From positions 1 through 64,000 of the forward strand of contig CAYXZL010000001.1 in NCBI GenBank assembly GCA_964469925.1: DNA of 64,000 bases. Reading direction: 5' to 3'. Below, one piece after another: positions 22,354 through 32,057 of this stretch. This DNA is from CAYXZL01 sp964469925 (GTDB lineage Bacteria; Patescibacteriota; Gracilibacteria; Absconditabacterales; Absconditicoccaceae). Numbering within the stretch: the first letter of the stretch is position 1; the number at the start of each line of letters is the position of its first letter. Under the pieces are notes generated by a model that worked only from the letters and a program-made list of their open reading frames with translations, was not told the DNA's origin and did no database searches. Made by a program: the position numbers and the translations under genes.

Positions 22354-22542
22354 CTAGATAAAACCACGAAGCTTTTTGTATGCCTTAGCTGAAACTCTTA
22401 CCTTCATTTTTTCTCCAGTAGGCAATTCCACCCACCTAGTAATAAGATTAGGAACAAAAGTCCTCTTTGTAGCTCTCATACTATGAGATCTATTATGTCC
22501 GCTCTTAGTAGCCTTTCCAGTCAAAACACACACCCTTGCCAT
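22354..22542 (-). CDS. rpmB: 50S ribosomal protein bL28
   Basis: 62 residues, TAA/TAG-type stop, normal length for bL28. MARVCVLTGKATKSGHNRSH is the conserved opening (C-x-x-T-G-K-x-x-x-x-G-x-x-x-S-H), followed by ATKRTFVPNLITRWV. The family's first Cys is kept, the second C pair is not. An upstream in-frame start at 22572 would add ten residues without homology, so the ATG at 22542 is preferred. Last protein gene of the ribosomal run that starts at rpsL. Confidence 0.95.
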   Translation of the reverse strand: MARVCVLTGKATKSGHNRSHSMRATKRTFVPNLITRWVELPTGEKMKVRVSAKAYKKLRGFI

Positions 22543-22581
22543 AGCCACGAAACAATCACAAATATAAAACACAAAAAAAAC

Positions 22582-23211
22582 TTACTCAGTTCCAGTATCA
22601 GCAGAATCACCAGTGTCAGAAGCAGAAGTTTCTGTTGAGGTTTCTTCATCTTCTTCTGGAACATCCTTCACCGCAACAATTGTCACAACAGCCAAATCTC
22701 CGTCATCTTTCATTTCCACACCAGAGGGCAAGACCAAATCCTTAACAAAAATAACATCATTCATGTCACTCAGAGTACTAACATCAACAAACAATTCGTG
22801 TGGTAAGTCCGCAGGTTTAGCCTCAACATGAACACTATCTTTTACCTGCTGCAATCTAGCATCGCCCAACTTAGTGATAGGAGCAACTCATTGAATAACC
22901 AAAGGAACCTCTGTCGTAACTTTTTCCCCTTTCTTTATTCACAGAAAATCGACATGTAAAACCAAATTAGTGACAGGATCTATTTGGATATCATGAACCA
23001 ACACCATCTCATCAACTCAATCTCACTTCAGTGTAACCGGAGTAGAACGACCAGTATACTTGTATAATTTTACAAAATCTTGTCTTCTACAAAAAAGGTT
23101 AATAGGGGAAGCTATATGTTTAGCATAAACAACCGCAGGTAATTGATCAAGCTTTCTAAATTTCTTCAGTAACTTTCATCAGACAACACGACTTGTAACC
23201 TTCAGCTCCAT
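22582..23211 (-). CDS. rplY: 50S ribosomal protein bL25 (CTC type)
   Basis: 209 residues with the two-domain CTC layout: N-terminal 5S rRNA-binding domain (LDQLPAVVYAKHIASPINLF, then LVHDIQIDPVTNLVLHVDF) and C-terminal beta domain (ADLPHELFVDVSTLSDMNDV; LPSGVEMKDDGDLAVVTIVA), ending in an acidic Ser/Thr/Glu tail. Several conserved glycines are TGA, including a TGATGA pair near the start. Ends TAA. Sits between rplS and rpmB with 36-39 base gaps, so co-transcribed. Confidence 0.93.
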
Positions 23212-23247
23212 GATAGAAACCAATCAAAAGAGTAAAAAAGACAAAAC

Positions 23248-23694
23248 CTACTCACTCACTATCTCTTCAGCAGCAACAGGAACTGAATCCAAAGAATCTA
23301 CAGAGACAGTAGTCCCATCCAATAAATTAGTATTCTTCCTATCCGCAGCAACAACACTCTTCAGTCTTGCAGCCTTACCAATCTTATCTCTCATGAAGTA
23401 AAGCTTTGATTGTCTAACCTTGTGCTCATCCAACAGAATAACTTTTGCAAAGTTTGGGAAAGACAAAGGATAGATCTTTTCTATAGTCATACGAGCAGTC
23501 TCTCATCTAATCAAAAAACTACCATCAGGATGATTGGGCTTTTTTACCTTCAAAACCAATCCCCTAAATTTCCATATTCTTTGGTTATCAGCATCACCTA
23601 CAGTCTCATGAATCTCCAAACGCATACCTGGCTTAACAGGAAGCACGGTATTCCCATACTGATCGTGAATAAACTGCAATCTCTTTTCGTTCAT
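23248..23694 (-). CDS. rplS: 50S ribosomal protein bL19
   Basis: 148 residues, slightly long because of a C-terminal acidic tail. Conserved core: the N-terminal beta fold with VKPGMRLEIHETVGDADNQR, then RIWKFRGLVLKVKKP, and the C-terminal ARMTIEKIYPLSFPNFAKVI with HKVRQSKLYFMRD. One TGA glycine joins the halves (FLIRGETARMTIEK). The usual partners trmD and rimM are not next to it; instead it is inside a run with uS12 and uS7. Confidence 0.93.
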
Positions 23695-23719
23695 AACAAA
23701 GACATAATGTTACTAAATA

Positions 23720-23872
23720 TTACACAACGACCTTTTGTCTGCGATTTACTATTTTTACTTTTCGCTTTTTCTGCTGTTCCATTCATTTCCTGATATCCTG
23801 GATTACAACCTTCTCAACTCTCACAAGAGCTTTGTTCAATTTTTTTTTCGCATTTGTTTTCAATCTAGCCAT
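23720..23872 (-). CDS. Small basic protein (50 aa) in the ribosomal operon, unknown
   Basis: 50 residues, about one third Lys and Arg (MARLKTNAKKKLNKALVRVE; GMEQQKKRKVKIVNRRQKVV). One TGA glycine, TAA stop. Its ATG overlaps the TAG stop of the 90-residue gene upstream (ATGGCTAG), a tight translational coupling. The composition and place between uS7 and bL19 suggest an RNA- or ribosome-binding role, but I cannot match it to a ribosomal protein family. Confidence 0.65.
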
Positions 23873-24137
23873 TGTTGTATTGAATAAGTGAATCTAAACG
23901 AGTCAATCCCTTTCTCTCTAAAGCATCCAAAAGTTGCTGTCTACTGATACCATATTTCTGCAATCTTCACTCAGCCTTTTCAAAGGTTTTGGCAAGCCAA
24001 AGATTGTCGCCATCACGCTCAAGCTTCTTCAAAAGCAAAACATACCGATCAATCGCATTCTTATATTTGTGAGTCGACCTTTGTCTAACCCAATTTAGGT
24101 TATAAAACATGTGCTTTTTCTTATTCCTTCCAAACAT
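23865..24137 (-). CDS. Unknown basic helical protein (90 aa) in the ribosomal operon
   Basis: 90 residues; starts MFGRNKKKHMFYNLNWVRQR and is rich in Lys, Arg and helix formers (AIDRYVLLLKKLERDGDNLW, EKAEGRLQKYGISRQQLLDA, LERKGLTRLDSLI). The last part resembles a small helical bundle. One TGA glycine, TAG stop overlapping the next ATG. It follows rpsG by 39 bases. It is not bL20, bS20, bS18 or bS21 by any motif I know. A lineage-specific ribosome-associated protein is a fair guess, nothing more. Confidence 0.7.
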
Positions 24138-24176
24138 GAGTAATAATTCGTCACAAAACTAAAGTATTTTAGTTTA

Positions 24177-24650
24177 TTAGTTTATATATTTGGCCATATA
24201 TGCATAAGCTCTATTTGCTTCTGCCATTTTATGAGCTTCTTCTTTCTTTTTTACCGCATGACCTTGTTCTGCATAGGCCGCCAATATCTCATCAGCAAGC
24301 TTAACATAGACCGGCTTCCCTTTTTTAGACTTTGCAGCATCCAGCATCCACTTACAAGCAAAAAACACTCTTCTGTGCTGTTTTACTTCTACAGGTACCT
24401 GATAGATAGATCCGCCCAATCTCTTGGATTTCACCATTATTTGTGGAGAGGCGTTCTCTACAGCACTATTAACAACAATCTGTGGATTCATATGTCACTG
24501 TTTTTTGATTTCTTTCAACATATTGAAATACACCTTTCTCGCGACATTCTTTTTCCCGTTGAGCATAATATAGTTGATAAACTTCTCAGACAAGGTACTA
24601 GAACCTGGATACAAGCGAAGTTCTTTGTTGGTAAATTGTTTTTTTCACAT
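24177..24650 (-). CDS. rpsG: 30S ribosomal protein uS7
   Basis: 157 residues, family-typical. The gene starts ATG TGA, i.e. Met-Gly, then KKQFTNKELRLYPGSSTLSE. Conserved parts: KFINYIMLNGKKNVARKVYF, ENASPQIMVKSKRLGGSIYQ and VPVEVKQHRRVFFACKWML, the last being the rRNA-binding core. A second TGA glycine lies in KKQGHMNPQIV. It follows rpsL as in the str operon, but fusA and tuf are not behind it. Confidence 0.97.
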
Positions 24651-24680
24651 GAGTGACAAAACGCAAACAAACTAAATGTT

Positions 24681-25094
24681 CTACTTAGGCTTCTTGGTCC
24701 CATGAAGAGATCTTCACTTTCTTCTTTCCGTAGCAGAATTAGCATCATATTTTCCTCTAACAATCTTATATTTTACTCAAGGCAAGTCTTTGGTTCTACC
24801 TCCCTTCACCAAAACCACGCTATGTTCTTGGATAGTGTGTTTCTCAGCTGGAATATACGCCCGCTCTTCAGCACCATTAGACAATCTTACTCTAGCGACT
24901 TTTCTCTGAGCGGAGTTAGGTTTTTTAGGCGTCTTGATAGTGACTTTTAAACACACTCATCTCTTAAAAGGAGCAGGAATTTCGACCTTTTCATTGTGTT
25001 TGAGTCTATTGAGACCAAACTGCAATGAAGGAGATTTAGATCTCTTCACCTTCTGATTTCTTCATTTCTTAATCAACTGATTGATGGTTGGCAT
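24681..25094 (-). CDS. rpsL: 30S ribosomal protein uS12
   Basis: 137 residues. MPTINQLIKKGRNQKVKRSK is the conserved opening with the Gly as TGA; KTPKKPNSAQRKVARVRL is the decoding-centre loop (Lys of the PKKPNS motif present), followed by the VVLVKGGRTKDLPGVKYKIV loop. TAG stop. First gene of the minus-strand ribosomal run (rpsL, rpsG, two unknowns, rplS, rplY, rpmB). A promoter and a leader hairpin lie upstream. Confidence 0.98.
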
Positions 25095-25131
25095 CCGTGC
25101 TATACAAGCAAAAGAGTAAATTTATCCATAC

Positions 25132-25154
25132 AAAAAAAACGTTTTTCACGTTTT
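25132..25154 (-). terminator. Terminator-like hairpin in the rpsL leader (possible attenuator)
   Basis: On the minus strand AAAACGT pairs with ACGTTTT around a GAAAA loop and is followed by more T. It lies between the predicted rpsL promoter and the rpsL ATG, where a simple end-of-gene terminator makes no sense. It could regulate read-through into the ribosomal operon. Confidence 0.5.
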
Positions 25155-25165
25155 GACTGCGGGTC

Positions 25166-25193
25166 ACTATAGCAAAGGATAAAACAAATGCAA
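25166..25193 (-). promoter_or_regulatory. Predicted promoter of the ribosomal operon
   Basis: Minus-strand boxes TTGCAT (25193-25188) and TATAGT (25171-25166), 16 bases apart, about 72 bases upstream of the rpsL ATG. Confidence 0.55.
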
Positions 25194-25217
25194 GTAAAAA
25201 ACAAAGAAAGTCAAACT

Positions 25218-25246
25218 TTGACAATGAGCTGTTGACACATTATAAT
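25218..25246 (+). promoter_or_regulatory. Consensus promoter giving a probably leaderless mRNA
   Basis: TTGACA (25218-25223) and TATAAT (25241-25246) with a 17-base spacer: a perfect sigma70 consensus. Only eight bases separate the -10 box from the ATG at 25255, so the transcript should begin at or within two bases of the start codon. Confidence 0.75.
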
Positions 25247-25254
25247 TAACAAGC

Positions 25255-25815
25255 ATGAGAAAAAATATGAATTTATTTTGTCAAACCACCACCATGCATG
25301 CTCCAATGTCCTCCTATGAAACATTTGTAAGTGGCAGATCAATAAATATAGGAATCTGTCTTGATCCAAGAATCGATAATGAACATCTTTTATTCAAAGA
25401 TCGAAATGAGTATTGCAGATTCCGAGAAGAGCTAATTGATACAAAAAAAACAATACAATATAGAAATTATAACTTAAAACCACGAGAAGCACGCATGGGA
25501 TGGTGAGCATGTGGAGTAATATCTAAGAGTCAAAAACTACCAAAACCTGATCAAAGAACTCCAGATACAACAGAAGATTATCCATATCTAATAATCCCCT
25601 TTGCCGAAAACCCTAACGAAGGAGTTATTATCTTCTCACCATATTGTTCACACGAACCAACAACTAATATGTGAGGAATGGGGATACGAAACCATGGGAA
25701 AAAAAACGATGGATTCCACTGATACACATTTAGCGGTTGAGAGGTGACGGCTTTGGATCCAACAAAAAAGATTCGAGAAGTAACAAACGAAATGGAATGG
25801 GGGAAACACACATAA
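25255..25815 (+). CDS. Hypothetical protein (186 aa) with a consensus promoter
   Basis: 186 residues, six TGA glycines, TAA stop. No signal peptide or TM helix. Parts: SSYETFVSGRSINIGICLDP, ARMGWGACGVISKSQKLPKP, PYLIIPFAENPNEGVIIFSP, GYTFSGGEVTALDPTKKIRE. The pattern is that of a small globular beta-rich protein. I do not recognise the family. It has the strongest promoter in the window and is convergent with the flippase gene, with three bases between the stops. Confidence 0.75.
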
Positions 25816-25818
25816 GAT

Positions 25819-27339
25819 CTAAGGAGACAACCCACGTGCCACTTTTCTCACAAAACGATAAGATAAAGCAAAAAACGGGACAAAAAGAGACACAAAAACA
25901 AGAATCGTTCAGCCAATACTATCATAGCTAAGATAGCTATGTCCCACATAAGACAGATAAAGAAAGAGTCATCATAAAGTGACCAAAGGGATAAGAAGAT
26001 TCCAGGAAACGCAAGGGACAATGCGGTGTTTCCAAGCAAAATAAATGGCCCCAGAAACAAACAGAAGCTCAAGAAGTCCTTGAGCAACAAGTCAACCGAC
26101 CAAAGAATAATGTTTAACCAAAAAAATGCCAACAGGCACACCAATCACAACCCCTAATAGATTAATCCAAAAAAGCAAATGCTGCTTATGATGAGCTATA
26201 AAATTATAGTTATAGGTCTGTTTGATAAAACTACCCAGCAAAATCAATGATAACCAAGGCAAAAGCACGTTGGATCCAGGAGAAGAAAAACTCGTACCTA
26301 AGTAATCTGTTCATCCAACAAAATAGACAATCTGATCAGCAAAAGCCGTCGAACCGATCACAACACACAAACCAACCCACACCATGAGGATAAGAAAATT
26401 ACCCAGAACAAAAGACTTTTTCTCATAACTACTATCAGCAATTTTGTGAATCATACTATTTCCCAAGGTCGCAGGGATAATAATCAGTATTGTGATAAAA
26501 ACCAAAGCCAAAGACCACATACCCACATAAGAATAACCATCAATGGTTGGATAATACACAGAAAATAAGATAGAAACAAACAAGGTATGAAAACTGCTCA
26601 AAAAATAAGCACACCCATATTGCCAATTGTCACGAAAAACCGACCGCGTATATCACCAATCAGGGACAAAACGTAAACGCAAAAAGGGCTGACTCTTATA
26701 TCGAACAAACAAACCCTGAAAAACACCACTAATAAAAACAGAAAACATGACAGACAAAAAGACACGCAAGGGCACATTGTCTCAAAAACTTGAAGAAGGG
26801 TACCACCAATACATCAACAATGCCAAAAACACTATTTGCACAAATCTCGCTCATACCAAAGCCACACTCACCTGTTCCATCTTCCAAAACAATTGTAACG
26901 GAAGTTGTACAATGCCCGCAGCCATAAAACTAGCACTAAACATCATTCACAAAGGAAGTCCCCAAGTTAAATAAGGGTTTGCAGTATAGGAAGGAATAAG
27001 ATATGCTAAGACGATAGCAATCACGTAAACAACAGCTATGGAAACAAATCTACTAAAAACAAATTTTCAATAGTAGTCCTCCAACGCATCTCTCTTAACA
27101 GCCTGATCCTGTTTTCATTCTTTAATAGCTCCCAGAGTTCTTAGTGCAAGAACATACAAACCAAAATCAGCTAAAGCTCACCAAATAGCAAAATAATCCA
27201 AAACAGTTTTATAATCACCAAATCTATAAGGTCAAAGGTAGGGAGAAATCATTTTTACCACCAAAAGACCTGCCAATGCACTCAGAATTCTACCAATAAG
27301 TTGCCAAACAGCATCCTTAATAATTAACCTATGAGACAT
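25819..27339 (-). CDS. MOP-superfamily polysaccharide/lipid flippase (Wzx-like)
   Basis: 506 residues with about 12-14 hydrophobic helices. These proteins flip lipid-linked sugars to the outer face of the membrane. The opening RLIIKDAVWQLIGRILSALA followed by LLVVKMISPYLGPYRFGDYK matches the N-terminus of polysaccharide-biosynthesis (RfbX/Wzx, MATE-like) members: helix, then a Gly-Pro-x-x-x-Gly-x-Y turn. Many TGA glycines in helices and loops. It follows murD (45 bases) and murI on the same strand, so it could be either a lipid II or a surface-glycan flippase; I favour the O-antigen/teichoic type by sequence flavour. TAG stop. Confidence 0.82.
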
Positions 27340-27383
27340 AGCAGGATCAGAACATCAAATAAACAAAAATCAAAATCAAAAAG

Positions 27384-28706
27384 CTAAGAAGCATGAGCAA
27401 GCACACAAGCCCTAAACTGATCGCCCCTATCGTACACATTACGAAAAAGTGAAAAGCTTTTGGCGGCCGGAGATAGTAGGCAGACAGTATGTTTTGGCGT
27501 ATGGGCAAATGCTAATGCAACCGCCTCCTGCATAGATCATGCTGTATAAACGGTAGGATGATAGTCAATCGCAACAAACATCTCTCTAAAAACAGAAACA
27601 GTATCAGGGAAAAGAATAATAACAGGGATGGCATAACTCTTCAAAATCTTAACTAGCTTAGTATAGTCAAAACCACTATCGCTCCCTCACAGCATGATAC
27701 TCCCAATCTCTGGTCACAAAGCAGCTAAGGCAGCCAAACTAGGTCCAGGACTTGTCGCCTGACTATCATTATAAAAACGAATATCAGACTTCTCTGCAAC
27801 AAATTCAAGCCTATGCGGCAATCACCTAAAGTGAGAAAAAACACGAGCGATGGTATCAACAGCCACACCACATTGCAACGCAACAGAGATTACTGCACAT
27901 GCATTATCTTTGTTATGATGGCCCAAGAGAGACAGGCAGTCAGTGGGAAAAAGTTTTTTCTCACCATGGTAAAAAAAATCTTCATCATACCATACTCATT
28001 TTCCAGGCGAGGCGTAAGATAGAACGGGAAAAGCCTGAACAGGAACATCAAAAATACTATGATGAAGAAAGGCAGTGGTATGTGGTCACACAATATGCCG
28101 CTTTGCTCTATGATACTCAGCAACACTGTGATGATAATCGATATGATCAATACCTAAGTTCGTAATAACTGCAATAGTGGGATCAATAACGACATCACAC
28201 AACTGAAAACTGGACAATTCACAAACCACAAAATCATACGAGCCATCCAAACAGGCGGTTGACAAAAGAGGAGTTCACACATTCCCTCACAAAACCACAT
28301 TCAATCACGCCTCTTTCAAAACAAGAAACGTTAGCTGTGCAGTAGTACTTTTCCCTTTTGTTCAGGTAACAGCAATAACAGGACCTGTATAGTGAGAAAA
28401 AAAAAGATCCGTCTGACTAGTAATAATGTCTTTATAGGCGGACAAAGGTTCTTCATAAGGACTAATACCCGGAGACCTAACAATGACATCACAGTGTTCT
28501 AAAACAGATAGCCAATTGTCTCACAGAAAGTGAGAATGGGAGCTCAAAAGTTGCTGCTCTTCCAACGAAAACTCTTCCAAGCAACGCCTATCGGCAATCA
28601 CAAAAGACGCATCAATTGTGTTGGTCAAAAACGACAAAGTTGATTGACCCTCCTTCCCAAAACCAAGAATACAAACGGTTTTCCCCCTCATATCAGTCAA
28701 TAACAT
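27384..28706 (-). CDS. murD: UDP-N-acetylmuramoyl-L-alanine--D-glutamate ligase (MurD)
   Basis: Adds D-Glu to UDP-MurNAc-Ala in peptidoglycan synthesis. 440 residues from the ATG at 28706; close to family length. Domain 1: GKTVCILGFGKEGQSTLSFL (Rossmann UDP-binding), followed by VIVRSPGISPYEEPL. Domain 2: P-loop VTGTKGKSTT with TGA as the first Gly, then ITNLGIDHIDYHHSVAEY. Domain 3: RGLPHRLEFVAEKSDIRFYN then DSQATSPGPSLAAL. All key motifs are there. TAG stop. The upstream murI makes D-Glu, its substrate. Confidence 0.96.
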
Positions 28707-28761
28707 AGAGACAAGACAAAACACGTAAAAACACTAGATACACTAGCAAAGCACACAAGGA

Positions 28762-29544
28762 TTACAATGAGTAAGAAACATGTTGAAAAGACAACGCACG
28801 TTGCAACAAACAAGAAGCACGATCAGAAAATGAAACAGAGTCTCCGGTGACATAATAAAAACAGTGAGAGTTTTGAGATAAACGACCTTGGATTTCGGGA
28901 TGACGATGTAAATAATCAACCAATGACCTAGCAGACGCAATACCACTATCAATAATGGGACCAGACCAGAAAAAAGGGAAAAAAGACCTCAAAGCAGAAA
29001 AGTGAGTACATCACAAAACAACACAGTCAGAATCGGTGGGCAGGACAGAAAACTCACGACTAAGAAGTGAGCCAACAAGTTTCTCATCAAGAGATCAGCT
29101 CTCTATCGACGTAACCCAATCTTGGACTGCAACCACACGCACCGAACCATTACCTCCAAATCTATGATACAAAAAAGGATAGATACCAGAAGAAGTAGTC
29201 GCCTCAGTAGCAAAAACACTAAAGTGACGATAGTTCGACTGAACCATCTCTTCCACACCAGGAATAGTAACAGAAAGGGCTTTTTTTTCTGGGTACAAAA
29301 GTTGCCATCTTCTAATAGAATAGGCAGCAGCAGTATTACATGCGACAACAACCAAAGCACATCACTGCCCAAAAAGCCACTCCAATCAAGCAAATGTCAA
29401 AGATCCTATTTGTTCAGCACCCTTGTTTCCATAGGGGGCAAAGGCACTATCTCACAAAAACATAAAATCATAAGAAGGGAGTTCCTTACGAAGATAAGAC
29501 AAGGTAAACAATCATCACATCCCACTATCAAAAACACCAATCAT
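28762..29544 (-). CDS. murI: Glutamate racemase
   Basis: Converts L-Glu to D-Glu for the cell wall. 260 residues, normal. Starts MIGVFDSGMGGLFTLSYLRK, the family's first motif, with the GG pair as TGATGA. Both catalytic cysteines are present: VVVACNTAAA (first) and CVVLGCTHFSAL (second). Also FLGDSAFAPYGNKG with a TGA glycine. TAA stop. Followed by murD 55 bases on, so the two form a D-Glu supply-and-use pair. Confidence 0.96.
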
Positions 29545-29637
29545 CAAAGGAGCATAAACAAAAACACTTGAATATGGCGTCAAAGCTAATAAAGAGTATG
29601 AAAAAGTAAATATTTAAAGCAAAACACTCACCACCAA

Positions 29638-30774
29638 ATGAAACGAATACAAAAAGTAATAATCACAATACGGGTAATGGTCGCTAGCATAAGCATAACA
29701 GACGCCACCTATCGAGAACAACTAGCAAGTTTCAACATATATAGTTTCGTTGCTTTCCCTCAAGCCCAAGAAGAATTACACAACTCATGTTCGACTATTA
29801 GTATAGAAAGAGCACAAAAAAGAGAAAGAGCAATTCTAGAAGCGGTCAACAAGTTATTTGACAAAGACGACGATGTCAACAAACGATATAAGACCAAAAA
29901 ACTTATGCTCAGTATTCAATGAGTAATACACGATATTCCAGCCACAAACAAAGATAAACGATGCGAAATACAGTACTTACTGATAAGTATAATGCATTAT
30001 CTGAGAACAACACACCTAGAAATTATCTACAAAAACGAAATGCAATATGATTTCCAAAACATTGAAGACAGATGAAAAATAGAAGGCATAAATTTCAAAA
30101 AAAACCTCCTACAACAAAAGTATCTGCAATACAAAAAATATGAAGACAATTTCTACCAAAAAGATATCCATGTACAAGGCTACTCAAACGTCCAGGGAGA
30201 CGAGCAAATACTAGCAACCCACCTCATCAGACTAACCAAAGCAATTGTTTTCAAGGCCATCTACGAACTGAAACAAAAACACATCCGGAGAGAAGAAGAA
30301 ATTCAAGATCTTCTGCCCAAAATCATCATTGACTACCATCCTTGAGTATGCGAAGACTATCATGGTAAAGTAAAAGTAAACTACTTACTACGAACTGATT
30401 GATCAATAAGCAATACAGAAGTACAAGAAATATACATAAAAATCAACGGTTGCTACAAACTATTTACTCTAGAAAACATTGATCAGTTGATCGCAAAAAT
30501 CGTCACACACGAGCTATGATGACACATCTCCCACTACCTAAGAGATAAAAAATTTAAAGACTTTATATCAATTTGCCGAAAAGATATTTACACCAGAAAC
30601 GACCAATGTACCGATAATGATTTTGTTAGCAATTATGCACAAACCAACGCCTACGAAGACTACGCAGAAACATTTGCAAACCGACGGCTAAAACTGCCGA
30701 TAGTTACCAGTCCTATATTACAGAAAAAGATCGATCATATGAATAACTATAGTCAACAAGTAAAAAACTATTAA
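29638..30774 (+). CDS. Secreted peptidase-like protein with altered zinc motif
   Basis: 378 residues. N-terminal helix VIITIRVMVASISITDATY is a signal peptide or anchor. The C-terminal third looks like a gluzincin metallopeptidase: KIVTHELGGHISHYLRDKKF, then YEDYAETFANRRL, where Glu-Asp-x-Ala-Glu supplies the usual third ligand. However the motif is HELGGH, three residues between Glu and His instead of two; the two Gly come from TGATGA. It may be an inactive or differently spaced site. The N-terminal half is helical and unknown. Stop overlaps the stop of the glycosyltransferase on the other strand. Confidence 0.75.
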
Positions 30775-31916
30775 GAAAAAAAGTGAGGTAAAACAGACAC
30801 AGTGACCCTATATGTTTTCTCGATGGAAGTTTTCATAAACGCAGAAGGAACAAAAAAGCGATCAACACCAAAAGAAAAACCAAAACGAAGCAAACGAAGA
30901 AGTAAAAGTTTGCCTAATAAAAAAGGATACGCATACCATGAAAAAGGGCGAGCATAAAAGACAAAGTCAGACCAAGACAAAGAACAAAGCAAGCTATCCT
31001 CACGATAGGCACGATGAGGATAAGGGTGCACATAACCAAAATCATGAAACATCATCCATGTCTGATATGATCTACAACGAAGATGCACCAAACCCAACCA
31101 TCCAATCGACCTTAGTACACTATGGTATCGGACAAGATCTGGCTGAAAATGGGCAATGCGACAGTGCAAACGAAGAAAGAAGGGAAGCTGAAACACACTC
31201 AATGCAAACAAAAAATATCTATACACACGACTCCAAAAACCGTAACCAACACAATGTCCCAGAATAGAAACAACAAACCCATAAGATTCCAAGACATCAC
31301 GTAATTTATACAAATACGTTTCTTCTCATCACAAAGGGGTAGAATAGTCAGACACGAGCAAAATCCTCTTGGCAGTAGGGGAAATATAGGACAGAAAAGA
31401 ACGATACCATTGATCAACATCATAGTCAGAAGCGATAGCACGAGATTGTTGCGACCACTCCTTCCACACACTCATATCAAAACCTACAAGCAAAGACTCT
31501 AAACAATTCGTCAACTGTGTCGCTTCGTCATCACCAGGAAACGAATCAATAGACAAAGCGGGCAAGACGAAAGATTGAAGAGCACCACGAGCAAAAGCAA
31601 TCACAGGAACTCCGTAAGACAAGCTTTCTAATGCTGTTAAACCAAATGTTTCCAAAAAACGAGAAGGAATCAAACAAAAGTGTGCTTCGGACAGATAAGG
31701 GGCAATAACAGAAAATGGCTGTCGCCCATGATAATGCAACCATTCATGATGACGTGCAAACTCAACCACAGTGGACTCAAGTTCACCTTGCCCAAAACAG
31801 TCCATCCTAAAAGGCAATGCCTGTTGAGACAAACGAAGCAAAGAATCCATCAATATATCAAAGCCCTTCTCTACAGACAACCTACCAAAATACACAAAAC
31901 GCAAAGGGGAATGCAT
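30771..31916 (-). CDS. GT4-type glycosyltransferase with swapped (circularly permuted) GT-B halves
   Basis: 381 residues from ATG 31916 (a GTG at 31988 is possible). The first 190 residues are the usual C-terminal, nucleotide-sugar-binding half of a GT4 enzyme: LRFVYFGRLSVEKGFDILMD, then SRFLETFGLTALESLSYGVP (E-x7-E motif). The second half, from about 205, is the usual N-terminal acceptor half: RILLVSDYSTPLGGEETYLY, with the conserved GG loop coded TGATGA, ending VDRFFVPSAFMKTSIEKTYR. In normal enzymes that end leads into the first part here. No stop separates them. Likely builds surface glycans or lipids. Confidence 0.85.
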
Positions 31917-32057
31917 AATCAAAGCACAAAACAAAAAATCAAAGTATACATACAAAAAAACAAAAGAATTAAAAGCTAGATCAAACACAAAACTAAGGTT
32001 TTAAAAAAAACATTTTTCTATATAAGTAGACCACGGCTTTAGTATCGCAACACAATC

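Noticed and set aside
23865..24137. Identification as bL20
   Set aside because: Basic and helical like bL20, but the conserved bL20 R-D-R-R-x-R-K-R and L-W-I-x-R-I-N motifs are missing and it is too short.
30938..31267. 109-codon open frame on the + strand
   Set aside because: Antisense to the permuted glycosyltransferase; repetitive polar composition and no motif.
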